From contig JAJDCP010000133.1 in the NCBI GenBank assembly GCA_029260765.1, positions 84,274-148,273 on the forward strand: a DNA stretch of 64,000 bases, read 5' to 3'. This document shows positions 1 to 9,660 of the stretch, piece by piece; the stretch's first letter is position 1; the number at the start of each line of letters is the position of its first letter. The notes below the pieces were generated by a model. The model was not told the DNA's origin, ran no database searches, and was given only the letters and a program-made list of their open reading frames with translations. The stretch comes from Planctomycetota bacterium (GTDB lineage Bacteria; Planctomycetota; J058; JAJDCP01). A program made the translations under genes and the position numbers.

Positions 1-305
1 GCGTCCCACCCCAACCAGAAGAGCCCCCCCGCGCACAGCAGCACCGGCAGCCCGAGCAGGAAGTTTGCCAGCCTCTTCTTCCACTGCCCAGGCTCGCCCA
101 CCACCGGCGCATTTCCCTGGCCGGCGCGCATCCGCCGCCACGCTTCACCGATGCGTCGTGGCAGGGCCTCCAGGCGCCGCACCGCGTGTATGCGCTGCCC
201 CCAGAGCCAGGCACACAGGCGCAGCAACATGCGCAACGGCCAGATCAGCGTCCAGACAAAGCCACCCAGCTCGGCCTTGAAACGCTGCCAGCGACCAGGC
301 TTCAT
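1..305 (-). CDS. Membrane protein downstream of exosortase (partial, runs off window)
   Basis: Only the first 101 codons are inside the window. The ATG at 305 overlaps the exosortase stop codon (ATGA), so the two genes are translationally coupled and this product probably works with the exosortase. The visible part is rich in Trp, Arg and Leu. It has one hydrophobic stretch near residues 17-33 and a clearer membrane segment at about residues 79-99 (NFLLGLPVLLCAGGLFWLGW), so it is probably a membrane-anchored protein whose main domain lies beyond the window. I do not recognise a family. Exosortase operons often carry a membrane-anchored TPR or polysaccharide-export protein in this position, but nothing seen here proves that. 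Confidence 0.6.
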   Translation of the reverse strand, partial: MKPGRWQRFKAELGGFVWTLIWPLRMLLRLCAWLWGQRIHAVRRLEALPRRIGEAWRRMRAGQGNAPVVGEPGQWKKRLANFLLGLPVLLCAGGLFWLGWD

Positions 306-1876
306 GGCTGGACCTCCTCGAGCTCGGGCCAGGCCGTCCGCAGGCGCTCGAAAGACTCGAGCAGCAACCCGCGGGCGCGGCGGATCTCTTCGTCCGCAAG
401 CGGCTCGAAACCCTCGACGAACACCTGCAGCTGGAAAAGGGGACCCTGGTCGTCGATGGGGCTCACGGCGTCTTCGAGACGGAAGCGCTCGAACAGACGA
501 TGCAGCCAGTTGGCTGGCTCGGGCACAGGCTCCAGGCTGCCGTTGAAGAGCAAAAAGATCAGCTGACCGAATTCATCCTGGCCGGGCCGGGACCATGCGA
601 CCGAGACCAGATCGAGGCCGCTCGGCCCCACGCCGCGTTCGATGCTACGAGTGCCCTGGGTCCAGCCCACAGCCCGGTAACAAATGCTCAACTCGTGCCA
701 ATCGACGAAGGGATAGTCGAGCGAAACGGCGGCCTGGCGGACGCCCGCTTCGTAGTGCCAGGTCTGCGAGAACTGTCCAAAGATCGTCTCTTCGCCCCGC
801 TCATGCGTGCTGTAGCCCCTCCGTTGCCAGCCCTCGTAGCTCTCCGGGAGGGCCTCTTCTCCCAACTCAGGGAAGCTCTCGAGCCTGGGCTGGGGCAGAC
901 GCGCGCTCGCCAGGCTCTGCTGGGGCAGCGACGCATACAAACTCAGACCGAGCACACCGACCAGCGCCAGCAGCCAGACCGGACCCGACAGGGGTGATGA
1001 CGGGAGCGTCGGCCATACCGTGCTTCCCAGAGCCTCGAGCGGCGGGCGTGGCTCGCTGAAAGACTGCGGCGTGAGCGCGCAAAACAGGCGCTCGCTGCTG
1101 AGGATCATCGCCAGCGCCCCGGCGAACAACACAAGCCCGAAGACTTCATGGCGCCAGCCGCTTCCGATCGGGATCTCGAGACGTGTCGTGATGAGCGTGA
1201 TGCCGACGACCCGCACCAGGTTGAAGAACAACACGCAGGCCAGCGAGGACAGCAGCAACCACAGCCCTCGCAGCGCGCGCGGCCGCTTCCAGAGCAGATA
1301 GAGCAGAGCGCACGCAAAGATGGTGCGCAGACTGTTGATGCCGCTGCATGCCTCTTCGACGAAGAAGTTGGCTTCCGGCAGCTCGATGATGTTTCCGTGC
1401 CGCAGGTGTAGAACCCCCAGGGCATCGAGCACAAAACCGCCCCAGTGGCTGGTCTCAAACTGCATGGCCGTCACCAACTGCTGGTCGCTGCCGAGAGGCA
1501 ACGGCAGGATCGCGAGCAGGCACAGCCAGACGGGCAGCTGCCTGACGAACAGCAGCCTGCCCCCCAGGCCGTAGGCCAGCACAGGAAGTAGAAGTGTGGC
1601 CGCGAGCTGGCTGCTCCAGCCAGAGAATCCCAGGCCCGCGAGAGCCTGCAACGCCAGAACCGGCAGGGCGGCGAGCAGAAACAGCCAGCTGCGTCCCGGC
1701 CGCAGAGGGCCGAGTTGCCGGCTGCGCTGCCAGGCCAACCAGGCCAACGCCGCCAGGAAGAGCGGGAAGAACTGGTACTGGGGAGATTCCCACAGCCACT
1801 TCCCCTGGACCAGCAGCAGCGGCCCAAAGACCAGCAGCAAACCTGCCACTCCGCCCCAGAACAGAGCTTTGCGCAC
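302..1876 (-). CDS. Exosortase with C-terminal EpsI-like domain
   Basis: A membrane-embedded cysteine transpeptidase of the exosortase/archaeosortase family, expected to cleave and anchor proteins carrying a PEP-CTERM-type tail. About eight hydrophobic segments fill residues 1-265. The catalytic triad is visible: Cys177 in EEACSGINSLRT, Arg222 in NLVRVVGI and His243 in WRHEVFG. After another helix (about 298-318), residues 320-524 form a soluble domain with HELSICYRAVGW, which resembles the EpsI (DUF3485) protein often encoded next to exosortases, so the two appear fused. The GTG start at 1876 has GAGGTG upstream; the nearby ATG is out of frame. At 524 residues it is longer than a plain exosortase because of this fusion. 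I saw no PEP-CTERM substrate in the window. The family call is firm; the subtype is not. Confidence 0.9.
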   Translation of the reverse strand: MRKALFWGGVAGLLLVFGPLLLVQGKWLWESPQYQFFPLFLAALAWLAWQRSRQLGPLRPGRSWLFLLAALPVLALQALAGLGFSGWSSQLAATLLLPVLAYGLGGRLLFVRQLPVWLCLLAILPLPLGSDQQLVTAMQFETSHWGGFVLDALGVLHLRHGNIIELPEANFFVEEACSGINSLRTIFACALLYLLWKRPRALRGLWLLLSSLACVLFFNLVRVVGITLITTRLEIPIGSGWRHEVFGLVLFAGALAMILSSERLFCALTPQSFSEPRPPLEALGSTVWPTLPSSPLSGPVWLLALVGVLGLSLYASLPQQSLASARLPQPRLESFPELGEEALPESYEGWQRRGYSTHERGEETIFGQFSQTWHYEAGVRQAAVSLDYPFVDWHELSICYRAVGWTQGTRSIERGVGPSGLDLVSVAWSRPGQDEFGQLIFLLFNGSLEPVPEPANWLHRLFERFRLEDAVSPIDDQGPLFQLQVFVEGFEPLADEEIRRARGLLLESFERLRTAWPELEEVQP

Positions 1877-1949
1877 GCCATCACCTCGTGGGTTTTTTCG
1901 GCGGAGAGCCGAGGCACTAGTGTAGCAGAGCGAATGTTCCGAAACACCC

Positions 1950-2030
1950 TGTAGGGGCGGGGTTTACCCCCGCCCACCTCGCGGACTCGGACCTTTCGCC
2001 CCACGGGAGGGGGTAAACCCCTCCCCTACA
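1950..2030. repeat. Inverted pair of dispersed GC-rich palindromic repeats
   Basis: Two copies of a 26-bp palindrome-containing unit face each other at 1950-1975 (TGTAGGGGCGGGGTTTACCC...) and 2005-2030 (GGGAGGGGGTAAACCCCTCC...), with two mismatches between the arms. A third copy lies at 59904-59928. Each unit can fold into a GGAGGGG/CCCCTCC hairpin with a TAAA-type loop. It sits between the exosortase promoter region and the 3' end of the TetR gene, so it could also act as a transcription barrier. The rest of 1877-2134 shows no gene. Confidence 0.75.
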
Positions 2031-2134
2031 ATGATTTGCCTTCCACGATGCACACATCGTCTGGATGGACCGTTGGGTGTGCGGCGAAACGCCATTGTAG
2101 CAGGCGGGTCCAAGCTCTCAAAGGCTGCGGGGCA

Positions 2135-2797
2135 TCAACCCGAGGCCGGCAGCAGCACCGATTCGAGCAGATTGCAGAAGAAGTCTTCGGAGCGCTGACG
2201 GCCCTCGGGCGTGGTCGGCACCGGTTCGCCGACCCAGCTCGGCTTGACGCGGCAGGTGGCATGAAAGATCGAGAACGAGGTGGTCAAGAAGGTGATCCAG
2301 GCGCGTGCGTCGATCGGCTTCGTCAACCCGCGCTCGCACATCGACTGGAACGCTTCCTCGAGCATCGCCGCCGCTGTTCCTTGCAGCTCTTCTTCGAGGC
2401 CGATGATGTCCGAAGAGTCTTCCAGTATGCGGTACAGCACCATGCGCACGAAGTGCAGATGGTCCTCGACGAAGCTGTGCATCACCTGCACCAGCTGGCG
2501 GATGTGGTCGCGCACATCCGCACGCGTTTGCAGGGTGTGCATCGAGGCTAGCAGCGGCTGGAAGTGCGCCACAAAGGCCGCATGGCCCCGGCTGTAGACT
2601 TCACCGAACAGGGTCGGCTTATCGCCGTAGTGGTACTTCAGCGTGGCCAGGTCGATCTCGGCAGCGCCTGCGATCTGGCGCAGCGAGGTGGCTTCGTAGC
2701 CGCTGGCCGAGAACATCGACGTGGCCGCCCGTAGGATGCGTTTGCGTGTGGCCAGACCGTCCGCCCGGGGAGTGCGGCGGGACTTGCGGCGCTTCAC
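2135..2797 (-). CDS. TetR/AcrR family transcriptional regulator
   Basis: A one-component repressor-type regulator of 220 residues. A basic N-terminus (KRRKSRR) precedes a typical TetR helix-turn-helix at about residues 18-60 (ILRAATSMFSASGYEATSLR followed by QIAGAAEIDLATLKYHYGDK), then a helical ligand-binding domain. The GTG at 2797 overlaps the stop of the upstream gene as GTGA, which fixes the start and shows coupling to the unknown 225-residue protein. The ligand and targets cannot be read from the sequence. The 225-residue partner, or the giant gene upstream on the same strand, are plausible targets. Confidence 0.88.
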   Translation of the reverse strand: MKRRKSRRTPRADGLATRKRILRAATSMFSASGYEATSLRQIAGAAEIDLATLKYHYGDKPTLFGEVYSRGHAAFVAHFQPLLASMHTLQTRADVRDHIRQLVQVMHSFVEDHLHFVRMVLYRILEDSSDIIGLEEELQGTAAAMLEEAFQSMCERGLTKPIDARAWITFLTTSFSIFHATCRVKPSWVGEPVPTTPEGRQRSEDFFCNLLESVLLPASG

Positions 2798-3471
2798 GAC
2801 TCTCCCCCCACTCCCCTCTGCCGCCACCGCAGCTCGAGCTGGTCGAGGGCCTCGGCCACCCGGGCACGCGCCTCGAGCAACATGTCCCAACCCGACTCGT
2901 CCCGGCGTGGGGCCTTCGCCAGGGGCATGCGGAAGCGCGGAAAACCGCCGATGCTCGCATCGAAGCTCAGACGCCGGGGCAGTGGCTCGAGCCCCTGTTC
3001 AGGTGTGCAGCCCAGCCGCGCCAGCGCTGCCGCCAACGCGGTCCACTCGTGGTGGGCATCGTCGACCGAGGGGCACATCAAGCCCTGCGTCTTCTGCTTG
3101 CTGGCCCGTGCGGCCGACAAGATCGGAATCAACTCGGCTCGCACGCGGGTATAGGCGATGATGATGCCCTTGAGGTGATAGATCAGGGCACGGATGGCGA
3201 TGACGGCAGCCTGACGTTCATCGGCGGGCAGCTTGCGCTCGGCCAGCTGCTCGAGGATCGAGGCCTGCGAGTTGAGCACGATGCCATCGTTGCGGATCTC
3301 GAAGGCGTTGCCCAGCACGGTCTGGCGCAGCTCGGCCACCCGCTCACGGCCCTCGACCTGCATCGGGTCGCGCACCTGCGGATGGCGGGGGTCGCTGACC
3401 ATGCGCCAGGTGCCGTCGCGGTCGGGGCGGGCGACGTTTCCACAGGTGTAGTAGACCGCGCGGCAGTCCAT
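2794..3471 (-). CDS. Hypothetical protein coupled to TetR regulator
   Basis: A 225-residue soluble protein with no signal peptide or membrane segment. I do not recognise its family. The N-terminus is polar with two cysteines (Cys3, Cys10). The middle is helical (LNSQASILEQLAERKLPADE and onward), and a Pro/Arg-rich stretch precedes a final helix that ends in RQRGVGGES. Its stop overlaps the GTG start of the TetR gene, so the two are co-translated. The giant macroglobulin-like gene ends 62 bases upstream on the same strand, so all three may form one transcription unit. Confidence 0.65.
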   Translation of the reverse strand: MDCRAVYYTCGNVARPDRDGTWRMVSDPRHPQVRDPMQVEGRERVAELRQTVLGNAFEIRNDGIVLNSQASILEQLAERKLPADERQAAVIAIRALIYHLKGIIIAYTRVRAELIPILSAARASKQKTQGLMCPSVDDAHHEWTALAAALARLGCTPEQGLEPLPRRLSFDASIGGFPRFRMPLAKAPRRDESGWDMLLEARARVAEALDQLELRWRQRGVGGES

Positions 3472-3533
3472 GGGAGTCCTCGACGCAAAACCCCGAAGCT
3501 ACCAAAGCAAGACGGCGCCGTCAGGGGATTTCT

Positions 3534-6500
3534 TCAGCGCTGCGGGGGCGGCGCCTCGCGCACCAGAGCACCGTGCTCTTCACTGAGCACCAACAGAGCG
3601 AAGCGCTCGACAGAGCGGGCCGGAGCACTGACCGAGACATAGTCGAAGATGCCCCGCAGGTCGGTGTAGCCATCTTTGTGCATCCGCACCGAGCCGTGCT
3701 GCTCACGGGCGTAGACCTTAACGTAGACCGCCGGCAGGGGCTTACCCGTCTGCAGATGCCTGACCTGCAAGCGGCCATAGGATTCGCTGACGGCCACGCG
3801 CAGTTGATGGGCCGTCGTGGCCCGCGTCTGCCGCTTGCCCGCCGCCACGACCTCAACCACCAGGTTGGAGGCGGCGAAACGCTCGGGCAGCGGGAAGCGC
3901 AGCGCGCCGCCCTGCGGATCGAGGTCGCGCTGCTCGCTGTGCTTCGGGCGGATGTAGGCGAACTGCCCCGACAGCTCCTGGACGAAGGGCTGGCGCGAGA
4001 ACAACAGCTCGAGGTCCATCGGGTAGTAGTTCACTTCACAGGAAGACAAGTTCTGACTGCGCACGCAGACCTCGCCGGACTCGACCTCCAGCTCGAAGCT
4101 CGGCTCGCTGGCGGCCAGCGCTCCCTGCTGCTGCTCCCGGCCGCTGCCCGGCTCCACGCCGGGTGCCGCTCCTTGCGCCTCGGCCAGCTGGTCATGCACC
4201 GCCTGGAACAGCGCGCGCCAGCGCGGCACCGGGTAGTCGAGCCAGGGGGCTGCGTCCTGGCGCGCATCTTCAGGCTGTTCCGTGAAGAAGGCGAGGTAGG
4301 ACCGCAGATAGGCCAACTGCATGGCGCACGGCAGGCGCGCCGTGTCGAGCTGTGCGAGACAGGCGCGAGCCTCCTCCACCCGGTCCTGCAGCAGTAGAGC
4401 CCAGGTCTGCATCAGGCGCTCGGCCGGCCGGGGCTCGGCGCGGTAGCTCAGCAGCTGCAGTAGCGCTCGGTATTGGCTCTCAAAGCGGGCGTTGGCGATC
4501 TGGCGCTTGCCCTGGAGCGGATGGGCGAGAGCGTTGACAAGCGGGGCGTACTCGAGGTGCTCGAACCAGCCCCGCCGCTGCGGCTCCAGCTCGAGCAGCC
4601 CGCCTTCGAGGGCGAGGCCACAGTTGCGCAGCAGGCCGTTCTGGCAGGCGAGGTACTCGCGCAGCCGCAGCGGATCCTTGTGCAGCAGACTGTAGGCCCA
4701 CAGCGTGTCGTCGTAGCAATGGCGTGCACTGAGTCGCGCAAGGATGCGCGCAAAGGCCTCCGCATCGCGCATACGCCAGGCGATCTTGACCAGCTCGAGG
4801 CGCGGCAACTCGGCCCCATCGAGGTAGCTGAGCAGCGCGTCCAGGCTGGCCTGCTGCGAGACCTGGGGCCAGCTTCCGCCCGCTCCCAGCTCGAGGCTGC
4901 CCACGACCTGCAGGCGGCGCGGCTCAGCGCAGCCGAGCAGCACGCCGCGCCGGGCGACGTGAACCGGGAAGTGGGTGGCCGTGCCGGGCTCGGGGAAATA
5001 GAAAGCGTACTCCAGGGTCTCGGTGGCAAAACCTTCGAGCTGCAGGCTGCGTCCCCGCGTCGCCAGCCCTTTGGCCAGCGGCAGTGCCCCCTGCGGGATC
5101 TGCAGCAAGAGCTCCAGCTTGAGGCGCGCAGATCCTGTGTTCGTCAGCACGACCTGGCAGATGTAGGGCACGTGGCAGAGCAGGCTGCCCGTCACGGGCA
5201 TCTCGACGGTCTCGCCTCCCTCGCGGCGCGTTCGGGCATCGCTGCGGAAGTAGCGCTGGCTGACCAACACGGGCGAGGTCTCGCTGGAGAGCTGGACCGG
5301 TTGGATCTGACGGTGCACGGCCAGCATGGGCGCCGCGGCCTTGAGCCGCAGGCCCGCGGCTTCGCGTTGGATCGCCGGAGCTTCCGCCTGCAGGGGCAGC
5401 CCCAGCAGAGCAAGGGCCAACAGCTGTTCGTTGAGACTGCCGGTCGGCTGGGCGAAATGCTGCGACAGGAACGGCTGCTCGAGGCCGTTGTCGACGACAT
5501 GGCGGGCGAAGTCGCTCCAGAAGGGGCGGCCGGGCAGCAGCCCGGCGTCGGTGCGACTCAGGGGAAGATCATAGTAGTGGGTCTCGGCCCATTCCTTGGT
5601 CGCGCCGAGCTCCTGGTAGAACGGACGCTGCCCTCCACCGCCCCGGGCCCTGGCGTCGAAGCCCCCCTCATCTGCCTTCATGTCGTCAGCGAAGCTGTCG
5701 TCCTCTTCTTCATCAGCGATGCTCGCGCAGACTTCCTCTGGGCCGTCGAAGCGTTCTCGCTCGGCTTCTTCACGCAGCTTCTCCAAACCCAGCCGGTCGT
5801 CGGTATCGAGGGCGCTACCGCGCAAGGCGGTGTCGAAGATGCGCGCGTCGCGTTCGGGGTCTGCGCTCGTGAGTCCACAGAGCTCTTCTACCTGGCGGGC
5901 GACGCTCGGATGCTGCGCTGCGAGCAGCGCCCTCTCGACCAGGTTCAGGCGCCGGTAGGCCCAGGGCTCGAGATAGCGGCCCAGGTCTGCCCCGAGCAGG
6001 AAGTCGTCGACAAAGCTGCGGAACAGCTTGTGTTGGAGATGGGGACGGACCACCTGCTCGAAGAAAGGTCTGTCCTTCAGCCACACAAACAGGTGCAGCT
6101 CATGGCAACCGAAGTCACTGAGATGTTTGCATTTGTCTTCGTGGCTGAGCTGGTGCCAACGACACAGGAAGCGGAAGCGCTCGAGGCCTCGCCCGCCCGC
6201 CAGCGTGCCGTAGAGCCGGAAGACCTGCGCGAAGTCGCTGTAGACCTCGAGCTGCGCGGTCTCGAGCTCGGCGAATTGCAGCTCCTGGCCAGGCATGCGC
6301 GCATCGATGCCCCTGCGCTCGCAGAAGTGGGCATCGGGGTCCAGGGCGTTCTGCAGCGTGAGCGTGCGGCGCTCGAGCGGTTGCTCCTTCAGGCCATGGT
6401 GACGGAAGAGGGAGGAGCTGCCGTCGAGCACCAACACCTGCACCTGGCGGGCATCAGCCAGTTGCTCCAGAGGAACTTCCAGGCGACCCTCGGAGTCGGG

Positions 6501-9500
6501 CCGCAGGTTCGCCAGCAGCACCGCTGAGCGAGCCAGAAAGTCCAGGTTGGGCCCCTGCTCCTGCTGCGCCTTGGCTTTCTTCTTGCTCCGGCTTCTGCGC
6601 TCGGCCGCACACTTCGGAGCGCTGCGCGCCGCGCCGAAGCTGCCACCCACGGCGAAGTCCTGGCGGGAGGTCTCGGTCTCTTGCAGCTCCCAGGGGCGCA
6701 GCAGCAGACTCGGCCGTTCCAGCAGGTTCCCGGGCAGGCGCGCGGCGTAACGGCGCTCGAGCACATAGCGGTAGTCGTCGCCGATCTCCCGGCCCGAGAT
6801 ATAGAGCGACTCCGGCCAGCCGCTCGCGAAGCTGGCGGGACGCCAACCCGGCGCCTCCATCACCAGGGCCGAGCACTCGGGCAGAAACCGGCTGCCGAGC
6901 AGATGCACACGGCAGTGCGGGCTGGCATCGGCCAGGCGCAGCCGCAGGTGGCTGGCGTCATGGGCCAGCTCGGTGCAGGCCAGTTGCCGGGCGCGGCTGT
7001 GCTCACGGCAACGCCCCTCAGACAGCAACCAGCCCTGCTCGGCGCGGGCCGCGCTCACCTCGATCTCTACCTGCTCCCGGCTCCGCTTGTCGATCAAGCG
7101 GAAACAACCTGCAGGCAGGGCCCCCTGCAGCCTGCCCTGCTCGAGCTGCAGGGCCGCGAAACAGTCGGCGGCATATTCTCCGCCGCGCAGCTCGAGCAGC
7201 GCCAGCTCGCGCCGCCCGGGAGTCGCCGGGCCGCCAGACCAGGGCAGACTGAAGGTCTCGTCGGCGGCGAGCTGCAGCTTGTCGGGCCAGACGCTCATGC
7301 CGGCCTCGAGGCGCCAGCTCCCCCACAGGCCGGAACCCCGGACATCGAGCTGTTCGATGCCCGGCAGCGGACCGAGCTGCGCACGGCCTTGCGCGTCTGT
7401 CTGCAGCGCGGCCTCGAGCGGCTCGCGCAGCTCTCGATGGTGCAGCTCGAGCTGCAACGCGATAGCGGGCCGGGGCTCGCCCGCGCGGCCCAGCACATAC
7501 AGGCTGAAGCCCTCTTGGTCGCGGCTGAGCAGCACCGAGGCCACCCGCTCACCGGCGTCGATGGCGTTGAGCTCAAAGCTGCGCTCGACCGCCAGCTCGA
7601 GCAGGTCTCCCGTCAACAGGCTGCGCACTTTGGCGCTGAGCCGCAACTGAAGGCGGCGCAGGCCTTCGGGGACACGCAGAGTGCACACGGTCTCGCGGTC
7701 ATTGTGCAGCTCGAGGTCGATAGGACGGCGGGCCTCGACGTCGTGCTGGTCGACAGTCGTGACACCGAGTCTGGCTTCCTCCAGGACACTGCAGCGGACC
7801 GGTCTGTCGTTCAGCAACAGCTGTGGCCGTACGAGGACCTGGGCGGTCTCGCCGCGCAGCAACTGTTCGCGCTCGACGTGCAGGCTGGCGACAAGCTTGT
7901 AGTCTTCGCCCCGATGTTGGAAGTGCTCGAGGCAGGTCAAGCCCTCGTGACAGAGCAGAATCTGGCGGCGGCCCGGCGCGTTGCTGTAAGGCACGACGAT
8001 GGTCGCATCAGGTCCGGCGCGCAGCTCGCGCCCCGCCAGCCAGAGCCGGGCCTCGGGAAGAGCTCTGCCCGCTTCATCGTAGATGCAGAAGACGTGTCCC
8101 TCAGGCCCAGGGCGCTCGCTGAAGCGCAGGCTGCCCTTGCGGATCAGAGCTCGGCTGCTGCGTCCTCCGCCGATGCACTCGACCACATAGACGCCCGGAG
8201 CGGCCAGCTCGGGCAGCTCAATGCGTTGCTCTACCAGGCGCATGGGTGGCTGCTCGAGTGCGAGGCTGCGCTCGTGTCGGGCTTCCAGGCCATCGAGATC
8301 GAGCTCGGCGTCGACCGCGCGGCCCTCTTGCAGCGCGAAGTTGCGCACATTGATCTCAAAGACCTTGATCAGCAGGGTCTTGACGTTCTTGAGCGCCAGC
8401 CACAGCACCACAGGCTCGTCAGGCGCGTAGTCGGGCTTGTTCTGGGGCAGGAGCTTGAGCTCGACGCGATCTCTGAGGGCCTGGATGGCTTCGGGGTCAT
8501 CCCATACTACTGTCCAACGGGCAGGATCTCCCACGCCGTGCAGCAGCTTACTTGCCGCGAACAGGCCTCGCAGCCAGTCGCTCCGCACGCAGTCGCTGAA
8601 CTCCTGGGTGTCCTCGGCTGCGCGCAGGAAGTGTTGCAGGAAGTCACTCACCAGGTCGTTGTCATCGCCCACCTCGGGCAAACCTGTCAGCCTTTCGAAG
8701 TCCTCGGACAAGTCGATGCTGTCGGGCTGCTTGCGCAGGTGTTTCGTCGCAAAAGCACTTGTGCGCGGAAGTTGCAGGTACTTGCGGAAGAGCTCGCGCG
8801 GATAGTTGCCGGCGGCCCGGTGCGACGCCAGCAGGTGGAACAACAGATGCGCCTTGAGGCTGTTGTAGGCGCGGGGCAGCGACTGCGCTTCCTGCCAGAA
8901 AGCCTCGAGCAGAGCTCGCTGCGCGGCAGGCTTGCGCATGCGGGGCGTATCTCCGGCAGGGACCAGCCGGCGGAGCAGGCAGTGTTGGAATTCGCGGTCT
9001 TCCTGCAAGCGCGGCAGACGTTTGCGGCAGAAGCGCAGCTGCTCGAGCAACAGACTGCGGTGGATCGGGAGCGCGCCGAAGCCCGGGCTCTTCTTGCGCT
9101 GCAGATCGGCCACGACCAGCTCGGCCAGCTGGGGATGGTCGGGAAGCCGCACGCGCCGCAAGAGCTCGCTCCGGCGCGACGCGTCGAGCCGCTTGGCGAG
9201 TCCGGCCTCGAGCAAGCCGTCGAGACCTTCGTTGCTGAAGGCGTCGAGGTCTTTCGAGGCCGCCAGCAGCTCGGCACGCTTCGCCTCGATGCCGAGGGCC
9301 TTGGGGTCGAGCCGCGTAGGCAGCGGGCTCGGCCGCTGCCCAAGACTGCGTTCGTGCTGCAGCTCGGGGCGCAGTCGCTGCCGCAACAGAGCGCAGGCCG
9401 CCTCGGGATCGCGCTCAAAGCCGAGCAGAGCCTGACGGTTCTCGATCTGTTCGAGGCGCTGCGAGTTGCCGTGCCGGGCACGCCAAGCTTCGAGCAGCTT

Positions 9501-9641
9501 GTCGACCTCGTCGAGCTTGGTTTGGAGCTGCAGGTGCAGGCAGCTGTAGAAGAAGTGCTCTTCACTGCCAGGAATCATTTGATCGAGCGCCAGGCCCCTG
9601 CGTTGGGGGTCGGCGAGGTTTTCCAACAGACTGAGCTCCAT
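3534..9641 (-). CDS. Giant macroglobulin-like cytoplasmic protein (2,035 aa)
   Basis: A 2,035-residue protein with no signal peptide, so probably cytoplasmic. The first ~390 residues are helical. From about residue 400 a beta-rich region begins (KPDYAPDEPVVLWLALKNVK) that resembles macroglobulin/MG2-type domains: extended strands, YVVECIGG, and repeated immunoglobulin-like patterns to about residue 1000. A basic linker (KKKAK) lies near 1020 and an acidic run (DEEEDDSF) near 1313. The C-terminal end carries HKDGYTDLRGIFDYVSVS (about 1985-2003). From memory this motif also occurs in large uncharacterised eukaryotic microbial proteins, which I could not check. I see no CxEQ thioester site, so it is not a classical alpha-2-macroglobulin. 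ATG 9641 has AGGAG upstream. Divergent from the amidotransferase gene. Function unknown. Confidence 0.85.
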   Translation of the reverse strand: MELSLLENLADPQRRGLALDQMIPGSEEHFFYSCLHLQLQTKLDEVDKLLEAWRARHGNSQRLEQIENRQALLGFERDPEAACALLRQRLRPELQHERSLGQRPSPLPTRLDPKALGIEAKRAELLAASKDLDAFSNEGLDGLLEAGLAKRLDASRRSELLRRVRLPDHPQLAELVVADLQRKKSPGFGALPIHRSLLLEQLRFCRKRLPRLQEDREFQHCLLRRLVPAGDTPRMRKPAAQRALLEAFWQEAQSLPRAYNSLKAHLLFHLLASHRAAGNYPRELFRKYLQLPRTSAFATKHLRKQPDSIDLSEDFERLTGLPEVGDDNDLVSDFLQHFLRAAEDTQEFSDCVRSDWLRGLFAASKLLHGVGDPARWTVVWDDPEAIQALRDRVELKLLPQNKPDYAPDEPVVLWLALKNVKTLLIKVFEINVRNFALQEGRAVDAELDLDGLEARHERSLALEQPPMRLVEQRIELPELAAPGVYVVECIGGGRSSRALIRKGSLRFSERPGPEGHVFCIYDEAGRALPEARLWLAGRELRAGPDATIVVPYSNAPGRRQILLCHEGLTCLEHFQHRGEDYKLVASLHVEREQLLRGETAQVLVRPQLLLNDRPVRCSVLEEARLGVTTVDQHDVEARRPIDLELHNDRETVCTLRVPEGLRRLQLRLSAKVRSLLTGDLLELAVERSFELNAIDAGERVASVLLSRDQEGFSLYVLGRAGEPRPAIALQLELHHRELREPLEAALQTDAQGRAQLGPLPGIEQLDVRGSGLWGSWRLEAGMSVWPDKLQLAADETFSLPWSGGPATPGRRELALLELRGGEYAADCFAALQLEQGRLQGALPAGCFRLIDKRSREQVEIEVSAARAEQGWLLSEGRCREHSRARQLACTELAHDASHLRLRLADASPHCRVHLLGSRFLPECSALVMEAPGWRPASFASGWPESLYISGREIGDDYRYVLERRYAARLPGNLLERPSLLLRPWELQETETSRQDFAVGGSFGAARSAPKCAAERRSRSKKKAKAQQEQGPNLDFLARSAVLLANLRPDSEGRLEVPLEQLADARQVQVLVLDGSSSLFRHHGLKEQPLERRTLTLQNALDPDAHFCERRGIDARMPGQELQFAELETAQLEVYSDFAQVFRLYGTLAGGRGLERFRFLCRWHQLSHEDKCKHLSDFGCHELHLFVWLKDRPFFEQVVRPHLQHKLFRSFVDDFLLGADLGRYLEPWAYRRLNLVERALLAAQHPSVARQVEELCGLTSADPERDARIFDTALRGSALDTDDRLGLEKLREEAERERFDGPEEVCASIADEEEDDSFADDMKADEGGFDARARGGGGQRPFYQELGATKEWAETHYYDLPLSRTDAGLLPGRPFWSDFARHVVDNGLEQPFLSQHFAQPTGSLNEQLLALALLGLPLQAEAPAIQREAAGLRLKAAAPMLAVHRQIQPVQLSSETSPVLVSQRYFRSDARTRREGGETVEMPVTGSLLCHVPYICQVVLTNTGSARLKLELLLQIPQGALPLAKGLATRGRSLQLEGFATETLEYAFYFPEPGTATHFPVHVARRGVLLGCAEPRRLQVVGSLELGAGGSWPQVSQQASLDALLSYLDGAELPRLELVKIAWRMRDAEAFARILARLSARHCYDDTLWAYSLLHKDPLRLREYLACQNGLLRNCGLALEGGLLELEPQRRGWFEHLEYAPLVNALAHPLQGKRQIANARFESQYRALLQLLSYRAEPRPAERLMQTWALLLQDRVEEARACLAQLDTARLPCAMQLAYLRSYLAFFTEQPEDARQDAAPWLDYPVPRWRALFQAVHDQLAEAQGAAPGVEPGSGREQQQGALAASEPSFELEVESGEVCVRSQNLSSCEVNYYPMDLELLFSRQPFVQELSGQFAYIRPKHSEQRDLDPQGGALRFPLPERFAASNLVVEVVAAGKRQTRATTAHQLRVAVSESYGRLQVRHLQTGKPLPAVYVKVYAREQHGSVRMHKDGYTDLRGIFDYVSVSAPARSVERFALLVLSEEHGALVREAPPPQR

Positions 9642-9660
9642 GACGGCTCCTGCGAAGGGA

